Notes: generated by a model from the letters alone, not told the origin. Positions 15,705 through 23,869 are shown, numbered from the stretch's first letter. The stretch: DNA of 50,662 nt from Kutzneria sp. 744 (GCF_000568255.1 NZ_KK037166.1:919717-970378), one strand, 5' to 3'. Program-made: numbers and translations.

Positions 15705-16703
15705 TCAGGCCGGGCGGCGCGCGATGCGGCGCAGGTCGTCGGGCGAACCGAAACGCTGGTCGATGCGTCGGGCGGCGACGGCCCACTCGGCCATGGTCCG
15801 CACGGGGCCCAGGGTCTCGACGACGAAGGGATCGTGCCAACGGGCCAGCGCCCGCTCCCACAGCACGGACGGCGGGTCGGTGCGGATGTTGCCGACGGTG
15901 CCCTCGTAGATGGACATGGCTCGCACCTGGCCGTCGGGCTCGATCTGCACGGAACCGTAGGTCGACCAGTCCCTGGCCCGATCGGGATGCATCATCAGCT
16001 GGCGGTTGTCGGTCGTCTGCACGTCCACGCCGTCGCCGGCCAACGAGCGCAGCCGGGCCACGCGGTCGTCGCTGGTCAGCTCCCGCACCTGGTCGTCGGT
16101 CAGCAGCTCGGCGTCGAACCCGGCACGGCTGGCCGCGCCGCTGGGCACGACGGGGCCGAAGTAGGCGAACCCCAGCCGCGGGAAGCGGGGCGCGACGGTC
16201 GCGCAGATGTCGTCGAGCTGGTGGAAGTTGCTCCGCATCACCGAGCAGTCGAGGCCGAAGTTGAACGGCACGCGCGAGGCGACCTCGTCCAGGATGGCGA
16301 GGGAGCGCAGCGCGCGGTCGAAGGCGCCGCGCCGGCCACGGACCTTGTCGTGGACCTCGGCGGTCGCGCCGTCCACGCTGACGCCCAGCAGGGACACCGT
16401 GGACGCCAGCTGCTCGGCCAGCTCGGGCCGCATCGACCAGCCGCCGGTGTACACCACGACCTGGACGCCGGCTTGCGACAGCCGCCGGGCGATGTCGGCG
16501 ATCACGGGAGTCAGCAGCGGCTCTCCGCCCGACAGCACGACCGACTCCGGCCCGGCCGCCGCGATCTTGTCGGCGACCAGCAGCATCGTGTCCGGATCGA
16601 GTTGCCGCGTCGGCCGCCGACCCGATTCCGAATAGCAGTGCACGCAGAGCAGCGGGCACGCATAGGTCGTGTCCCAGACGATGATTCGCGGACCGGATTC
16701 CAT
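15705..16703 (-). CDS. Radical SAM protein with cysteine-free C-terminal domain
   Basis: 332 residues. The radical SAM core has CPLLCVHC (Cys 16, 20, 23; CxxxCxxC binds the 4Fe-4S cluster), the GGEPLL motif that contacts SAM (about residue 60) and VSVDGATAEVHD. The C-terminal domain keeps the SPASM-like pattern EPDGQVRAMSIYEGTVGNI, but the Cys expected before YEGTVGNI is absent and no Cys remains after about residue 185, so it should not hold auxiliary clusters. ATG 16703 was chosen from the start of homology. It is transcribed away from the precursor peptide gene at 16873, sharing a 169-bp region that holds a 21-bp perfect palindrome. A role in RiPP maturation is inferred from this position. 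Confidence 0.85.
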   Translation of the reverse strand: MESGPRIIVWDTTYACPLLCVHCYSESGRRPTRQLDPDTMLLVADKIAAAGPESVVLSGGEPLLTPVIADIARRLSQAGVQVVVYTGGWSMRPELAEQLASTVSLLGVSVDGATAEVHDKVRGRRGAFDRALRSLAILDEVASRVPFNFGLDCSVMRSNFHQLDDICATVAPRFPRLGFAYFGPVVPSGAASRAGFDAELLTDDQVRELTSDDRVARLRSLAGDGVDVQTTDNRQLMMHPDRARDWSTYGSVQIEPDGQVRAMSIYEGTVGNIRTDPPSVLWERALARWHDPFVVETLGPVRTMAEWAVAARRIDQRFGSPDDLRRIARRPA

Positions 16704-16783
16704 GGGCACAACCACCACCGTCTGCCGCGGGCGAATACGCCGACCGGGCCAGCATGCCCCGTTCGGGGCCAATTCGGGAAGTC

Positions 16784-16804
16784 CCGGTCCGCTGAGCGGA
16801 CCGG
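16784..16804. promoter_or_regulatory. 21-bp perfect palindrome between divergent RiPP-cluster genes
   Basis: CCGGTCCGCT (16784-16793) and AGCGGACCGG (16795-16804) are exact inverted copies around one central base. The site lies 80 bp from the start of the minus-strand radical SAM gene and 68 bp from the precursor start, so one bound regulator could control both directions. It could also be a hairpin in the 5' leader of either mRNA. Confidence 0.5.
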
Positions 16805-16872
16805 CCATTGCCTGCCCCGCGCTGGCCCGGCGATTCTTGAGCGGTTGGTCGATCCCGAAAGGAGGAGTCCAC

Positions 16873-16992
16873 GTGGAGAACGAACTCGACCTCACCGAGG
16901 TCGCGACCGTCGATCCGCCGCGCGAGCCGGCGATCCAGATCGAATTCTTCGATTTCCAGACGCAGGTCGCCTGGCCGTGCCTGCCGCTGTGA
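16873..16992 (+). CDS. Candidate RiPP precursor peptide, 39 residues
   Basis: A small gene missed by length cut-offs. GTG 16873 stands 8 nt after AAAGGAGG, the best ribosome binding site in this part of the window. The peptide has an acidic N-terminal half (MENELDLTEVATVD), a Pro-Arg-Glu-Pro turn and a C-terminal half rich in aromatic residues (IQIEFFDFQ, then TQVAWPCLPL to the stop). The single Cys lies four residues from the end. This split, acidic leader and short aromatic/Cys core, is typical of ribosomal peptides modified by radical SAM enzymes. It is followed 102 bp later by a SPASM radical SAM gene, then by a B12 radical SAM methyltransferase of the RiPP-maturation group. I do not recognise the precursor family. 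There is no second copy nearby. Confidence 0.75.
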   Translation: MENELDLTEVATVDPPREPAIQIEFFDFQTQVAWPCLPL

Positions 16993-17094
16993 CACGGTGA
17001 GAACCCGCCGGGTGAGGGCGGGTTGTCGGCTCTCGCCCGGCGGCGCACACGTATTCGAGGGAAATTCGAGCCAGCGGAAAATGGGGGTCCTGGC

Positions 17095-18291
17095 ATGCGT
17101 TTCATTCGCGGCGCCGCCGGCTACTGGGCGGTCGGCAGCACCTTCGTCGCGCGCGTCCCGGAGCAGCACTTCGACGCGCAGGGACGGCCGACGCCGGCGG
17201 TGCGGGAACTGCTGGCGGCCCGGGACGCCGCGCCGGCCACCGACTCGGACCTGTACGGCCTGACCGTGCTCGTGACGACCCGCTGCAATCTGGCCTGCCC
17301 GTACTGCTTTCAGAACACCGAACTCCCGCAGGCCCCCGAGGGCGCGATTCCGCTGCGGATCCCGGGCGCCACCGTCGATGACCGCAAGGTCGCCGACATC
17401 CTCGCCTTCACCCGCGACCGCATGGCCGAGCTGAACAAGACCGCGGTCAAGCTGATGCTGTTCGGCGGTGAGCCGACGATGTTTCCCGGCTATTGCCTGA
17501 AACTGCTGGAAGGATGCCGGCCGCTCGGGCTCACCGGCGCGTCGATGATCTCCAACGGAACGCTGTTCGACGCGGCCGGCGCGATCGAGATGGAACGCGC
17601 CGGCCTGGAATGGGTGCAGATCAGCCTGGACGGCGACGCGGCCGACCACGACCGCTCCCGGATCACCCTCGGCGGCCGCGGCACGTTCGCCACCATTCTG
17701 CGCAACGTCGAGGCGGCCTCCGCGCGGACCGCGCTGAAATGGCGGCTGCGGGTCAACATCAGCCGCGAGTCCATCGACGGCGTGCAGACGCTCATCGACC
17801 GACTCGGCGACCGGCTCGACACTGGCCGGTTCATGCTGAAACTGGCCCTGATCCAGGACGTCGGCATCGGCTACCAGAAATCCGTGCGGCATTCGGCGGA
17901 ACTGGCGAAACGGGTGGGCGAGCTGTACCTGCACGCGATGGACGCCGGTTTCACGGTCGCCCCGCCGAGGGCCGCCCCCTGCCTGTTCTGCGACGCGGTC
18001 GGCGGCACCACCGGCGCGGTGGTCAATTCCGACGGAACCCTGTACAGCTGCTGCCATTCCGCCGGCCAGGACGGATACGACGTCGGCACGGTCACGGCCG
18101 GCTACCACCGCGAGCCGGTCGTGCGGGAGCGGTGGGTGATGTGCGGGTACGGGGCCGAGCCGAACACCGACAAGGCGGCCGAGCGGCTGCACGCCGACAT
18201 CGTCGACGCCATCGTGCTCGACCGGCTGCACGCCACCGGATCGCTGGCCGCCGCGACGGCATCGCAGTTCGCCCTGATGGACCCGGCCTGA
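17095..18291 (+). CDS. Radical SAM/SPASM peptide-modifying enzyme
   Basis: 398 residues. An N-terminal extension of about 55 residues (VGSTFVARVPEQHF, possibly part of peptide recognition) precedes the radical SAM core with CNLACPYC (Cys 64, 68, 71), the SAM-contact motif LFGGEPTMFPG and SLDGDAADHDRSR. The C-terminal region has the many Cys of a SPASM domain: CLFC, NSDGTLYSCCHSAG and WVMCGYG, enough for auxiliary Fe-S clusters. SPASM enzymes in RiPP clusters make C-S, C-O or C-C crosslinks on a precursor peptide; which bond is made here is unknown. ATG 17095 was chosen at the start of homology; the Shine-Dalgarno is weak (GGGGGT 12 nt upstream). It follows the precursor and precedes the B12 enzyme by 22 bp. 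Confidence 0.9.
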   Translation: MRFIRGAAGYWAVGSTFVARVPEQHFDAQGRPTPAVRELLAARDAAPATDSDLYGLTVLVTTRCNLACPYCFQNTELPQAPEGAIPLRIPGATVDDRKVADILAFTRDRMAELNKTAVKLMLFGGEPTMFPGYCLKLLEGCRPLGLTGASMISNGTLFDAAGAIEMERAGLEWVQISLDGDAADHDRSRITLGGRGTFATILRNVEAASARTALKWRLRVNISRESIDGVQTLIDRLGDRLDTGRFMLKLALIQDVGIGYQKSVRHSAELAKRVGELYLHAMDAGFTVAPPRAAPCLFCDAVGGTTGAVVNSDGTLYSCCHSAGQDGYDVGTVTAGYHREPVVRERWVMCGYGAEPNTDKAAERLHADIVDAIVLDRLHATGSLAAATASQFALMDPA

Positions 18292-18313
18292 GCCGCGAAT
18301 CCGGAGACGTGTC

Positions 18314-20221
18314 ATGCGCATAGTGCTGGTCAACATGCCTTGGGGCTCGGTCGAAATCCCGTCGCTGGCGCTCGGCATCCTCAGCCGCAGCCTGCGCGCC
18401 CGGTTCCCGGACGCCGAGGTCGAGGTGCTGCACGCGAACATCGACTACGTGGACTGGTTGAGCCGGGAATCGCCGGTCACGCTGCCGGACTACGAGTTGT
18501 TCTCGCTGCACTCGTTCGCCACCGGCGGCGGCGACTTCGTCTTCTCGTCGGCCCTGTACGACGATCCCGACTGGCGGTGGCCGCAGCTCGTCGACGCGGT
18601 CGGCGGCCGCTCCGAGCGGGACCTGGCGCTGCTGCGGCGGCTGCACCGGTCGGCCCCGGCGTTCGTCGCCGAGCTGGCCGAGCGCATCGTGGCCGGCCGA
18701 CCGGATCTGGTCGGCTTCACCGCGACCTTCCAGCAGACCACGGCCGCCCTGTCCGCGGCCAAGCACATCAAACGGCTGGCCCCGGAGATCATGACCATCA
18801 TGGGCGGCGCCAGCTGCGACGGTCCGCAGGGCACCGCGCTGCACCGCAACTTCGACTTCCTGGACTTCGTGCAGCGCGGCGAGGGCGAGGTGGCGTTCCC
18901 CCAACTGGTCGCCGAACTGGCCGGCGACCGGGACCTCGCCGCCGTGTCCGGGCTCTGCTGGCGCGACGGCGACCGTTCGGTGGCCAACGCGATGAGCACA
19001 AAACCATTGCCGCCCAACGAGATCGTCGCGCCGGACTACGACGGCTACTTCGAGCGGCTGGCGTCGTCGGCGGCTCGCACGTGGACGGATCCCAAGCTGG
19101 TCATGGAAAGCTCGCGCGGCTGTTGGTGGGGCGAGAAGCACCACTGCACGTTCTGCGGCCTCAACGGCTCGTTCATGGAGTTCCGCAGCAAGAGCCCGCG
19201 GCGGTTCTTCGACGAGATCGTCGAGCTGACCGGACGCCACCGGGTGCTCGACATCTTCATGGTGGACAACATCCTGGACATGAACTACCTGACCTCGCTG
19301 CTGCCCGAGCTGGCCGCCGCCGACCACGACTTCCGGTTCTTCTGCGAGATCAAGGCCAATCTCCGCCGCGAGCAGGTGCAGCTGCTGGCCGACGCCGGCA
19401 TCGTCAACGTGCAGGCGGGCATCGAGAACCTCAGCAGCCACGTGCTCGGCATCATGGACAAGGGCATCAGCGGCTGCCAGAACGTGCGGATGCTGCGGGA
19501 CGCCGAGTCCTGCGGCGTCTGGGTCGAATGGAACTACCTGTACGGGTTTCCCGGCGAGACCGTCGCCGACTACGCCTCGGTCGTCGCGCAGATGCCGGCC
19601 CTGCACCACCTGCCGCCGCCGCACTCGGTGGGGCGGTTCGCGGTCGAGCGGTTCAGCCCGTACTTCAACCGCCCCGAGCTCGGTTTCCCTGACCTGGCGC
19701 CGGATCCGCAGTACGCGATGATGTACGACCTGCCCGAGTCCGAGTTGTTCGAGCTGGCCTACCTGTTCGCGGTGCCGCCGCGCGGTGTCGACGAGGACGT
19801 GGCGGCCGAGCTGGCGGCAGCCGTGGACCGCTGGGCCGCCGCGTACCAGAGCAGCCGCCTGACCAGCGCCGACCGGGGTGACCACATCGAACTCGTCAGC
19901 GAGCGCTCGGCTTTCGACTGGCGGACCTTGACCGTCGACGACCCCTTGGAGCTGACCGCGTTGCGACTGCTCGACCGCCCGCACACGTCGGCCGCGTTGA
20001 CCCGCAAGCTCGCCGACCGGTTCCCCGGCCTCGGCGATGGCGCGGTTTCGGCTCTGTTGAGCCATTGGCGGGAACTCGGGCTGCTGTACTCCGACGGCGG
20101 CCAGCACGTGTCGACCGCGCCGTTGGCCAACAACCAGGCGCTGACCCGGGTTTCGCGTGGTGCCCGGACCACCTGGACGCCGTCGGCGCCGCTGGTCGGC
20201 AGTGAGGGGCGGCTGCCGTGA
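18314..20221 (+). CDS. RiPP maturation B12-dependent radical SAM C-methyltransferase
   Basis: 635 residues: an N-terminal B12-binding Rossmann domain (RIVLVNMPWG; VGFTATFQQTTAAL; IMGGASCDG), a radical SAM core and a 200-residue C-terminal extension. The cluster motif is the spaced form CWWGEKHHCTFC (Cys 270, 278, 281; Cx7CxxC) inside SSRGCWWGEKHHCTFCGLNG, which I know as the hallmark of the RiPP maturation radical SAM protein 1 group (TIGR03975). Those enzymes are thought to methylate unactivated carbon in a precursor peptide using cobalamin and SAM. The last third (from about 545; LTALRLLDRPHTSAALTRKL) looks like a winged helix that might bind the peptide leader. Its TGA overlaps the GTG of the next gene, so both are translated together. 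Confidence 0.92.
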   Translation: MRIVLVNMPWGSVEIPSLALGILSRSLRARFPDAEVEVLHANIDYVDWLSRESPVTLPDYELFSLHSFATGGGDFVFSSALYDDPDWRWPQLVDAVGGRSERDLALLRRLHRSAPAFVAELAERIVAGRPDLVGFTATFQQTTAALSAAKHIKRLAPEIMTIMGGASCDGPQGTALHRNFDFLDFVQRGEGEVAFPQLVAELAGDRDLAAVSGLCWRDGDRSVANAMSTKPLPPNEIVAPDYDGYFERLASSAARTWTDPKLVMESSRGCWWGEKHHCTFCGLNGSFMEFRSKSPRRFFDEIVELTGRHRVLDIFMVDNILDMNYLTSLLPELAAADHDFRFFCEIKANLRREQVQLLADAGIVNVQAGIENLSSHVLGIMDKGISGCQNVRMLRDAESCGVWVEWNYLYGFPGETVADYASVVAQMPALHHLPPPHSVGRFAVERFSPYFNRPELGFPDLAPDPQYAMMYDLPESELFELAYLFAVPPRGVDEDVAAELAAAVDRWAAAYQSSRLTSADRGDHIELVSERSAFDWRTLTVDDPLELTALRLLDRPHTSAALTRKLADRFPGLGDGAVSALLSHWRELGLLYSDGGQHVSTAPLANNQALTRVSRGARTTWTPSAPLVGSEGRLP

Positions 20222-20817
20222 CCGAAGTGATCCTGTGGCGGGACTACGGCCGGCCGGAAACGGTGCTGGGCACCAGGTCCGGGCCCTCCCTCGCCACCGT
20301 GGCCGAGTTCTACGCCGAGGGCGCGCGGCACGCCGTCCTGCCCTCGCTGGTCGATCTGGCCGCCGACGCGGAGGCCTCCACCGTGCAGTCCCTCACGTTG
20401 GTACGGGAGCTGACCGCGTGGGGCATCGCCGTGGACTGGCGCCTGCGGCTGCCCGGCGACGCCGAGATGTGGCCCGCCCTCGGTCACCTCCATCCGCCGG
20501 CCGAAGTCGTCGACCACCCCTCGATCCGTGACCAGTGGCGGTCCTCCTACCACTTCTGCAAGTGCGTCGACCGCCACGGCCCCGGCTTCGTCGAGATCCG
20601 CGACTTCCGCTCCGGCCGCCTACGCAAGCTCATCATCTCCGACCCCCGCTACCGCCAGGCCATCGAGGCCCTCCGCGACGGTCCCCCGCTCGCCTCCCTG
20701 CCCGCCCCCATAGCCCGCGACCTCATCTCCGCCGGCCTCGTCGGCCTGGTCGGCGCCCGCGCCTGGTGGCTCCCCTACCGCGTCCGTCGCTGGCCCCTCG
20801 CCTCCGACATCATCTGA
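20218..20817 (+). CDS. DUF5825-like protein, partner of the B12 radical SAM enzyme
   Basis: 199 residues, start GTG 20218 overlapping the upstream stop (GTGA). It has no signal peptide or membrane helix. Blocks are VILWRDYGRPETVLGT, VQSLTLVRELTAWGIAVDW (in a helical section), HPSIRDQWRSSYHFCKCVDR with two Cys, and VEIRDFRSGRLRKLIISD near the middle, ending in RYRQAIEALRDG and an Ala/Leu-rich helix. I recall proteins of this kind (DUF5825) beside TIGR03975 enzymes in actinomycetes, where their role is unknown. The late section could mimic a peptide-binding winged helix, and the tight coupling suggests it works with the methyltransferase. Confidence 0.75.
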   Translation: MTEVILWRDYGRPETVLGTRSGPSLATVAEFYAEGARHAVLPSLVDLAADAEASTVQSLTLVRELTAWGIAVDWRLRLPGDAEMWPALGHLHPPAEVVDHPSIRDQWRSSYHFCKCVDRHGPGFVEIRDFRSGRLRKLIISDPRYRQAIEALRDGPPLASLPAPIARDLISAGLVGLVGARAWWLPYRVRRWPLASDII

Positions 20818-20924
20818 CCCCCACCCTCCTGCCGGCCTGAAAGCAGGCGCCCACCCTCCAGGCGTGGTGTTGTCCTGCCCCGAGGTCAGAAGATTAGATT
20901 TCACTTATCACTGAAGTCATAGCG

Positions 20925-21692
20925 CTATATACTGCTACCTCGAAGCAGGGCCGCGGTCAGACCGCTTTCCAGCACGAAGAAGATGAAGCAGATGAAGCGC
21001 TTGTGGCCCTTGAGCTGGTCGGCATGGAGCTCGTAGGCCTCGGGGGCGGGATAGGGCTCGGCGATGTGGGCGGTGCGGAAGCCGGCGGCGGCGAAGGCGT
21101 CGCTCATGGCGCTGAGGGGGCGGTGCCAGTAGGTGAGCACGGCCGGACGGCCGGCGAAGGTGTACTCGTCGGACCACTGTGTGGTGTCGAAGTAGTTGGT
21201 GTCGGGGAACGCCAGCTTGTAGATCATGGGGTGGTTGACGACGAGGATGAGGCGGCCGCCGGGCTTGAGGACGCGGCGGAGCTCGGCCAGCGGGGTGGTC
21301 CAGTCCTCGAAGTACTGCAGCACGAGGGCGGAGACGACGTCGTCGAACTCGGCGTCGGCGTACGGCAGGGGCTGGGTGATGTCGGCGACCCGGATGTCGG
21401 CGTCGGGTCCGAGCTTCTCACGGCCGATGCGCACCATCTCGGCGCTGGAGTCGAAGCCGCTCACGACGGCGCCGCGGTCGCGCAGGTCCGAGAAGATGGG
21501 ACCGGCGCCGCAGCCGGCGTCGAGAATGCGGCGGCCGGCCACGTCACCGGCCAGTTCGACGACGGCGGGCCGGGTGTAGTAGGCGTTGAACAGGCTGGTC
21601 TCGTTCTCGGCCACGTACGCCTCGGCGAAGCTGTCGTAGTCGTTCAGCACGGCTTCGGCCGAACTCTCGGGAATCGCGGACATGCGGCCCAT
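20925..21692 (-). CDS. Class I SAM-dependent methyltransferase
   Basis: 255 residues with the Rossmann methyltransferase fold: motif I ILDAGCGAGPIFSDL, the acidic end of strand 2 in VVSGFDSSAEMV, motif II region VADITQPLPYADAEFDDV and motif III LRRVLKPGGRLILVV. It resembles the Methyltransf_11 group, which methylates small molecules; acceptor unknown. ATG 21692 is used, and ATG 21683 (MSAIPES) is an equally good alternative. It points toward the DUF5825-like gene, with 107 bp between the two stops, so it is not in that operon, though it could still tailor the peptide product. Confidence 0.85.
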   Translation of the reverse strand: MGRMSAIPESSAEAVLNDYDSFAEAYVAENETSLFNAYYTRPAVVELAGDVAGRRILDAGCGAGPIFSDLRDRGAVVSGFDSSAEMVRIGREKLGPDADIRVADITQPLPYADAEFDDVVSALVLQYFEDWTTPLAELRRVLKPGGRLILVVNHPMIYKLAFPDTNYFDTTQWSDEYTFAGRPAVLTYWHRPLSAMSDAFAAAGFRTAHIAEPYPAPEAYELHADQLKGHKRFICFIFFVLESGLTAALLRGSSI

Positions 21693-21777
21693 AGTGCCCA
21701 CGAAACAGCCGGCCCGCCAGGAGTTGATCATGCTCCCTGTCGGGTGGCGCCGAATCGACACTGGTAGGCGGTGGAAC

Positions 21778-21963
21778 TCAGCGACACTTCCTCGGGGAAG
21801 GCCGGGTCAGGTCGCGGGCGCTCAGACTGACGGAGCCGGCCACCAGGCACGTGTCCGGCGCGGGCTCGGTGGAAGCGGCGCCGTCGACGGCGACCGCCTG
21901 TCCTGATCGGTGGGTTTCGTGGCCGGAGAACACCGGCGCGGGTCCGACCGCGGTCGGCACCAT
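21778..21963 (-). CDS. Possible small protein in intergenic region
   Basis: A 61-residue open frame starting at ATG 21963 with strongly GC-biased third codon positions, as in real genes here. It has no recognisable domain, no clear ribosome binding site and no known relatives that I can name; one stretch reads TCLVAGSVSLSARDL. It covers most of the 312-bp gap between the methyltransferase and the HD gene. It could be a fragment of a former gene or chance. The rest of the gap shows no clear promoter. Confidence 0.25.
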   Translation of the reverse strand: MVPTAVGPAPVFSGHETHRSGQAVAVDGAASTEPAPDTCLVAGSVSLSARDLTRPSPRKCR

Positions 21964-22004
21964 GGAAGAAGTCCGGTCACCATCAGCCGAAAGCGCGGAA
22001 CGTC

Positions 22005-22643
22005 ATGTCAGAGGTCATCGCGGGTGTGGAGGTTCCGGAGACGGCGGCCGTCGCCGAGGCCACCCGTCTCGTGCAGGAGACGACCAGCCCGCTCGTCTAC
22101 CACCACTCGCGCCGGGTGTTCCTGTTCGGCCAGATCCAGGCCCGACGCCTCGGTGTGACGCCGGATCCGGAACTGCTCTACCTGGCCGCGATGTTCCACG
22201 ACACCGGCCTCGCCACGCCCTTTTCCGAGGTGGAGCAGCGGTTCGAGGTCGACGGGGCCGACCACGGGCGTAAGTTCCTGCTGGAGCACGGCTTCTCGGC
22301 CGCGGCGGCCGACACCGTGTGGACGGCGATCGCGCTGCACACGACGCCGGGAATTCCGCACCGAATGGGCCCGGAGATCTCGTCGCTGTATTTCGGCGTG
22401 GTGACCGACGTGATCGGATTCGGCCTCGACGAGCTGGATATCGCGCAGGTAGAGGAGGTGCTGGCCGGCCATCCGAGGGGCGATTTCAAGAAGGAGTTCC
22501 TCCGCGCCTATTTCGACGGGTTCAAGCACCGACCCGACACGACCAACGGCACCGTGAACGCCGACGTGCTGGCCCATTTCATCCCCGGTTTCCGGCAGAC
22601 CACCTCGGTCGAGCGCATTCTCGGCTCGGCCTGGCCGAGCTGA
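22005..22643 (+). CDS. HD-domain phosphohydrolase-like (cyanamide hydratase-like) protein
   Basis: 212 residues with the HD metal-binding pattern: first His in VYHHSRRVFLFG, the HD pair in LAAMFHDTGLATPF and later His in DGADHGRKFLLEHG and IALHTTPGIPHRMG. The order and spacing match the DDI2/cyanamide hydratase-like branch of the HD superfamily. Those proteins hydrate nitriles such as cyanamide or hydrolyse phosphates; no substrate can be assigned. Its stop is 2 bp before the MFS start, so the HD, MFS and oxidoreductase genes form one operon. Confidence 0.85.
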   Translation: MSEVIAGVEVPETAAVAEATRLVQETTSPLVYHHSRRVFLFGQIQARRLGVTPDPELLYLAAMFHDTGLATPFSEVEQRFEVDGADHGRKFLLEHGFSAAAADTVWTAIALHTTPGIPHRMGPEISSLYFGVVTDVIGFGLDELDIAQVEEVLAGHPRGDFKKEFLRAYFDGFKHRPDTTNGTVNADVLAHFIPGFRQTTSVERILGSAWPS

Positions 22644-22645
22644 CG

Positions 22646-23869
22646 ATGCCCGCTTTCGGCCGGGCCGCCTCGTTCGGCCTGATCGTGGTCACCACTGTGC
22701 TGCTGATGGCCGCCACCAGCGCGCCCTCGCCGATCTACCCGCTGTACCTGCAGCGCTGGGGCTTCTCGGTGACGGTCCTGACCGTGGTCTTCGCGGTGTA
22801 TGTGGCCGGGCTGGCCGCCGCGCTGCTGACGGTCGGCTCGCTGAGCGACCATCTCGGCCGCCGGCCGGTGCTGGTGGCGTCGCTGCTGGTGGCCGCGGCC
22901 GGCACGGCGGTCTTCTGGACGGCCGACGGGGTGGTCTCGCTGGTGGTCGCCCGCATCGTCCAGGGCATAGCGACCGGGGCCGCGACGGGCGCACTCACCG
23001 CCGTGCTGGTCGAGTTCTCCCCCGAGGGCCGCCCGCACCGGGGGCCGACGATGACCGCGGTGGGCACGAGTTTCGGGCTGGCCGTCGGCGGCGGCGTCAC
23101 GGGTCTGCTCGTCCAGGCCGGCCCCCGCCCGGACGGTGTGGTGTTCCCCGCGCTCACGGTGGCGTTCGCGATCCTCGCCGTGTTGGTCGCCGCCGTCCCG
23201 GAGACGGCCGGACGACGCCCCGGCGCGCTGGCCGCGCTGCGCCCGAGAGTCCACGTTCCCCCGGCGACGCGGCGGGAATTCCTCGCCGCCGTGCCGGCCA
23301 TCGTCGCTGGCTGGTCCATCACCGGCCTGTTCCTGGCCCTTGCGCCTTCGCTCGTGCACGACGTGTTGCACGTGGGGTTCGGCGCCGCCGGCGGTCTCAG
23401 CATCACAGTCCTGTTCCTCGCCAACAGCGTGGGCGGCCTGTGGGCGGCACGACAGCCGGCTGGGCGGGCCACGCTGCTGGGGTCGGTGTTCCTGACCGTC
23501 GGCGCGGTGGGCCTGGCCGCCGCGGTGTTCTTCGCCTCGCCGCCGGTGTTCATCGGCGGTTCGATCGTGGCCGGTCTGGGCGTCGGCCTGACATTCAACG
23601 GGACCCTGCGCGGCATCAGCGGGGCCACCGACGCGGCGTCGCGGTCGGCGGTGTTCTCCGCCGCCTACCTCGTCAGCTACGCGGCGCTGGGCCTGCCGTC
23701 GGTCGCCGCCGGGCTGGCCACACCTTGGTGGGGCCTGGCGGCCACCAGCTATCTGTACACGGCGTTTGTCGGGACACTGTCCCTGTTCGCGACGCTGCAC
23801 GCCGCCCGCCGGTCCACACGGACCGCCGGGCCCTCGGGAAAGGCATTGGCATGCAAGCAATCACCGTGA
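22646..23869 (+). CDS. MFS transporter, drug-efflux type
   Basis: 407 residues with about twelve membrane helices. The loop between helices 2 and 3 carries the MFS signature GSLSDHLGRRPVL, and helix 1 ends in SAPSPIYPLYLQRWGF. It resembles the proton-driven efflux pumps of the major facilitator superfamily. The open frame extends upstream to 22319, but that section is a shadow of the HD gene; ATG 22646 begins the hydrophobic protein. It overlaps the next gene by 19 bp. It could export the product of the neighbouring RiPP cluster, though no evidence beyond proximity supports this. Confidence 0.88.
   Translation: MPAFGRAASFGLIVVTTVLLMAATSAPSPIYPLYLQRWGFSVTVLTVVFAVYVAGLAAALLTVGSLSDHLGRRPVLVASLLVAAAGTAVFWTADGVVSLVVARIVQGIATGAATGALTAVLVEFSPEGRPHRGPTMTAVGTSFGLAVGGGVTGLLVQAGPRPDGVVFPALTVAFAILAVLVAAVPETAGRRPGALAALRPRVHVPPATRREFLAAVPAIVAGWSITGLFLALAPSLVHDVLHVGFGAAGGLSITVLFLANSVGGLWAARQPAGRATLLGSVFLTVGAVGLAAAVFFASPPVFIGGSIVAGLGVGLTFNGTLRGISGATDAASRSAVFSAAYLVSYAALGLPSVAAGLATPWWGLAATSYLYTAFVGTLSLFATLHAARRSTRTAGPSGKALACKQSP

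Noticed and set aside
18092-20107. 671-residue minus-strand open frame opposite the B12 radical SAM gene
   Set aside because: Composition is that of an antisense shadow (Arg/Gly/Val/His-rich, no domain); the plus-strand gene has clear family motifs.
20919-20928. Palindrome ATAGCGCTAT as an operator
   Set aside because: It overlaps the stop of the methyltransferase gene, lies downstream of both flanking genes and is only 10 bp.
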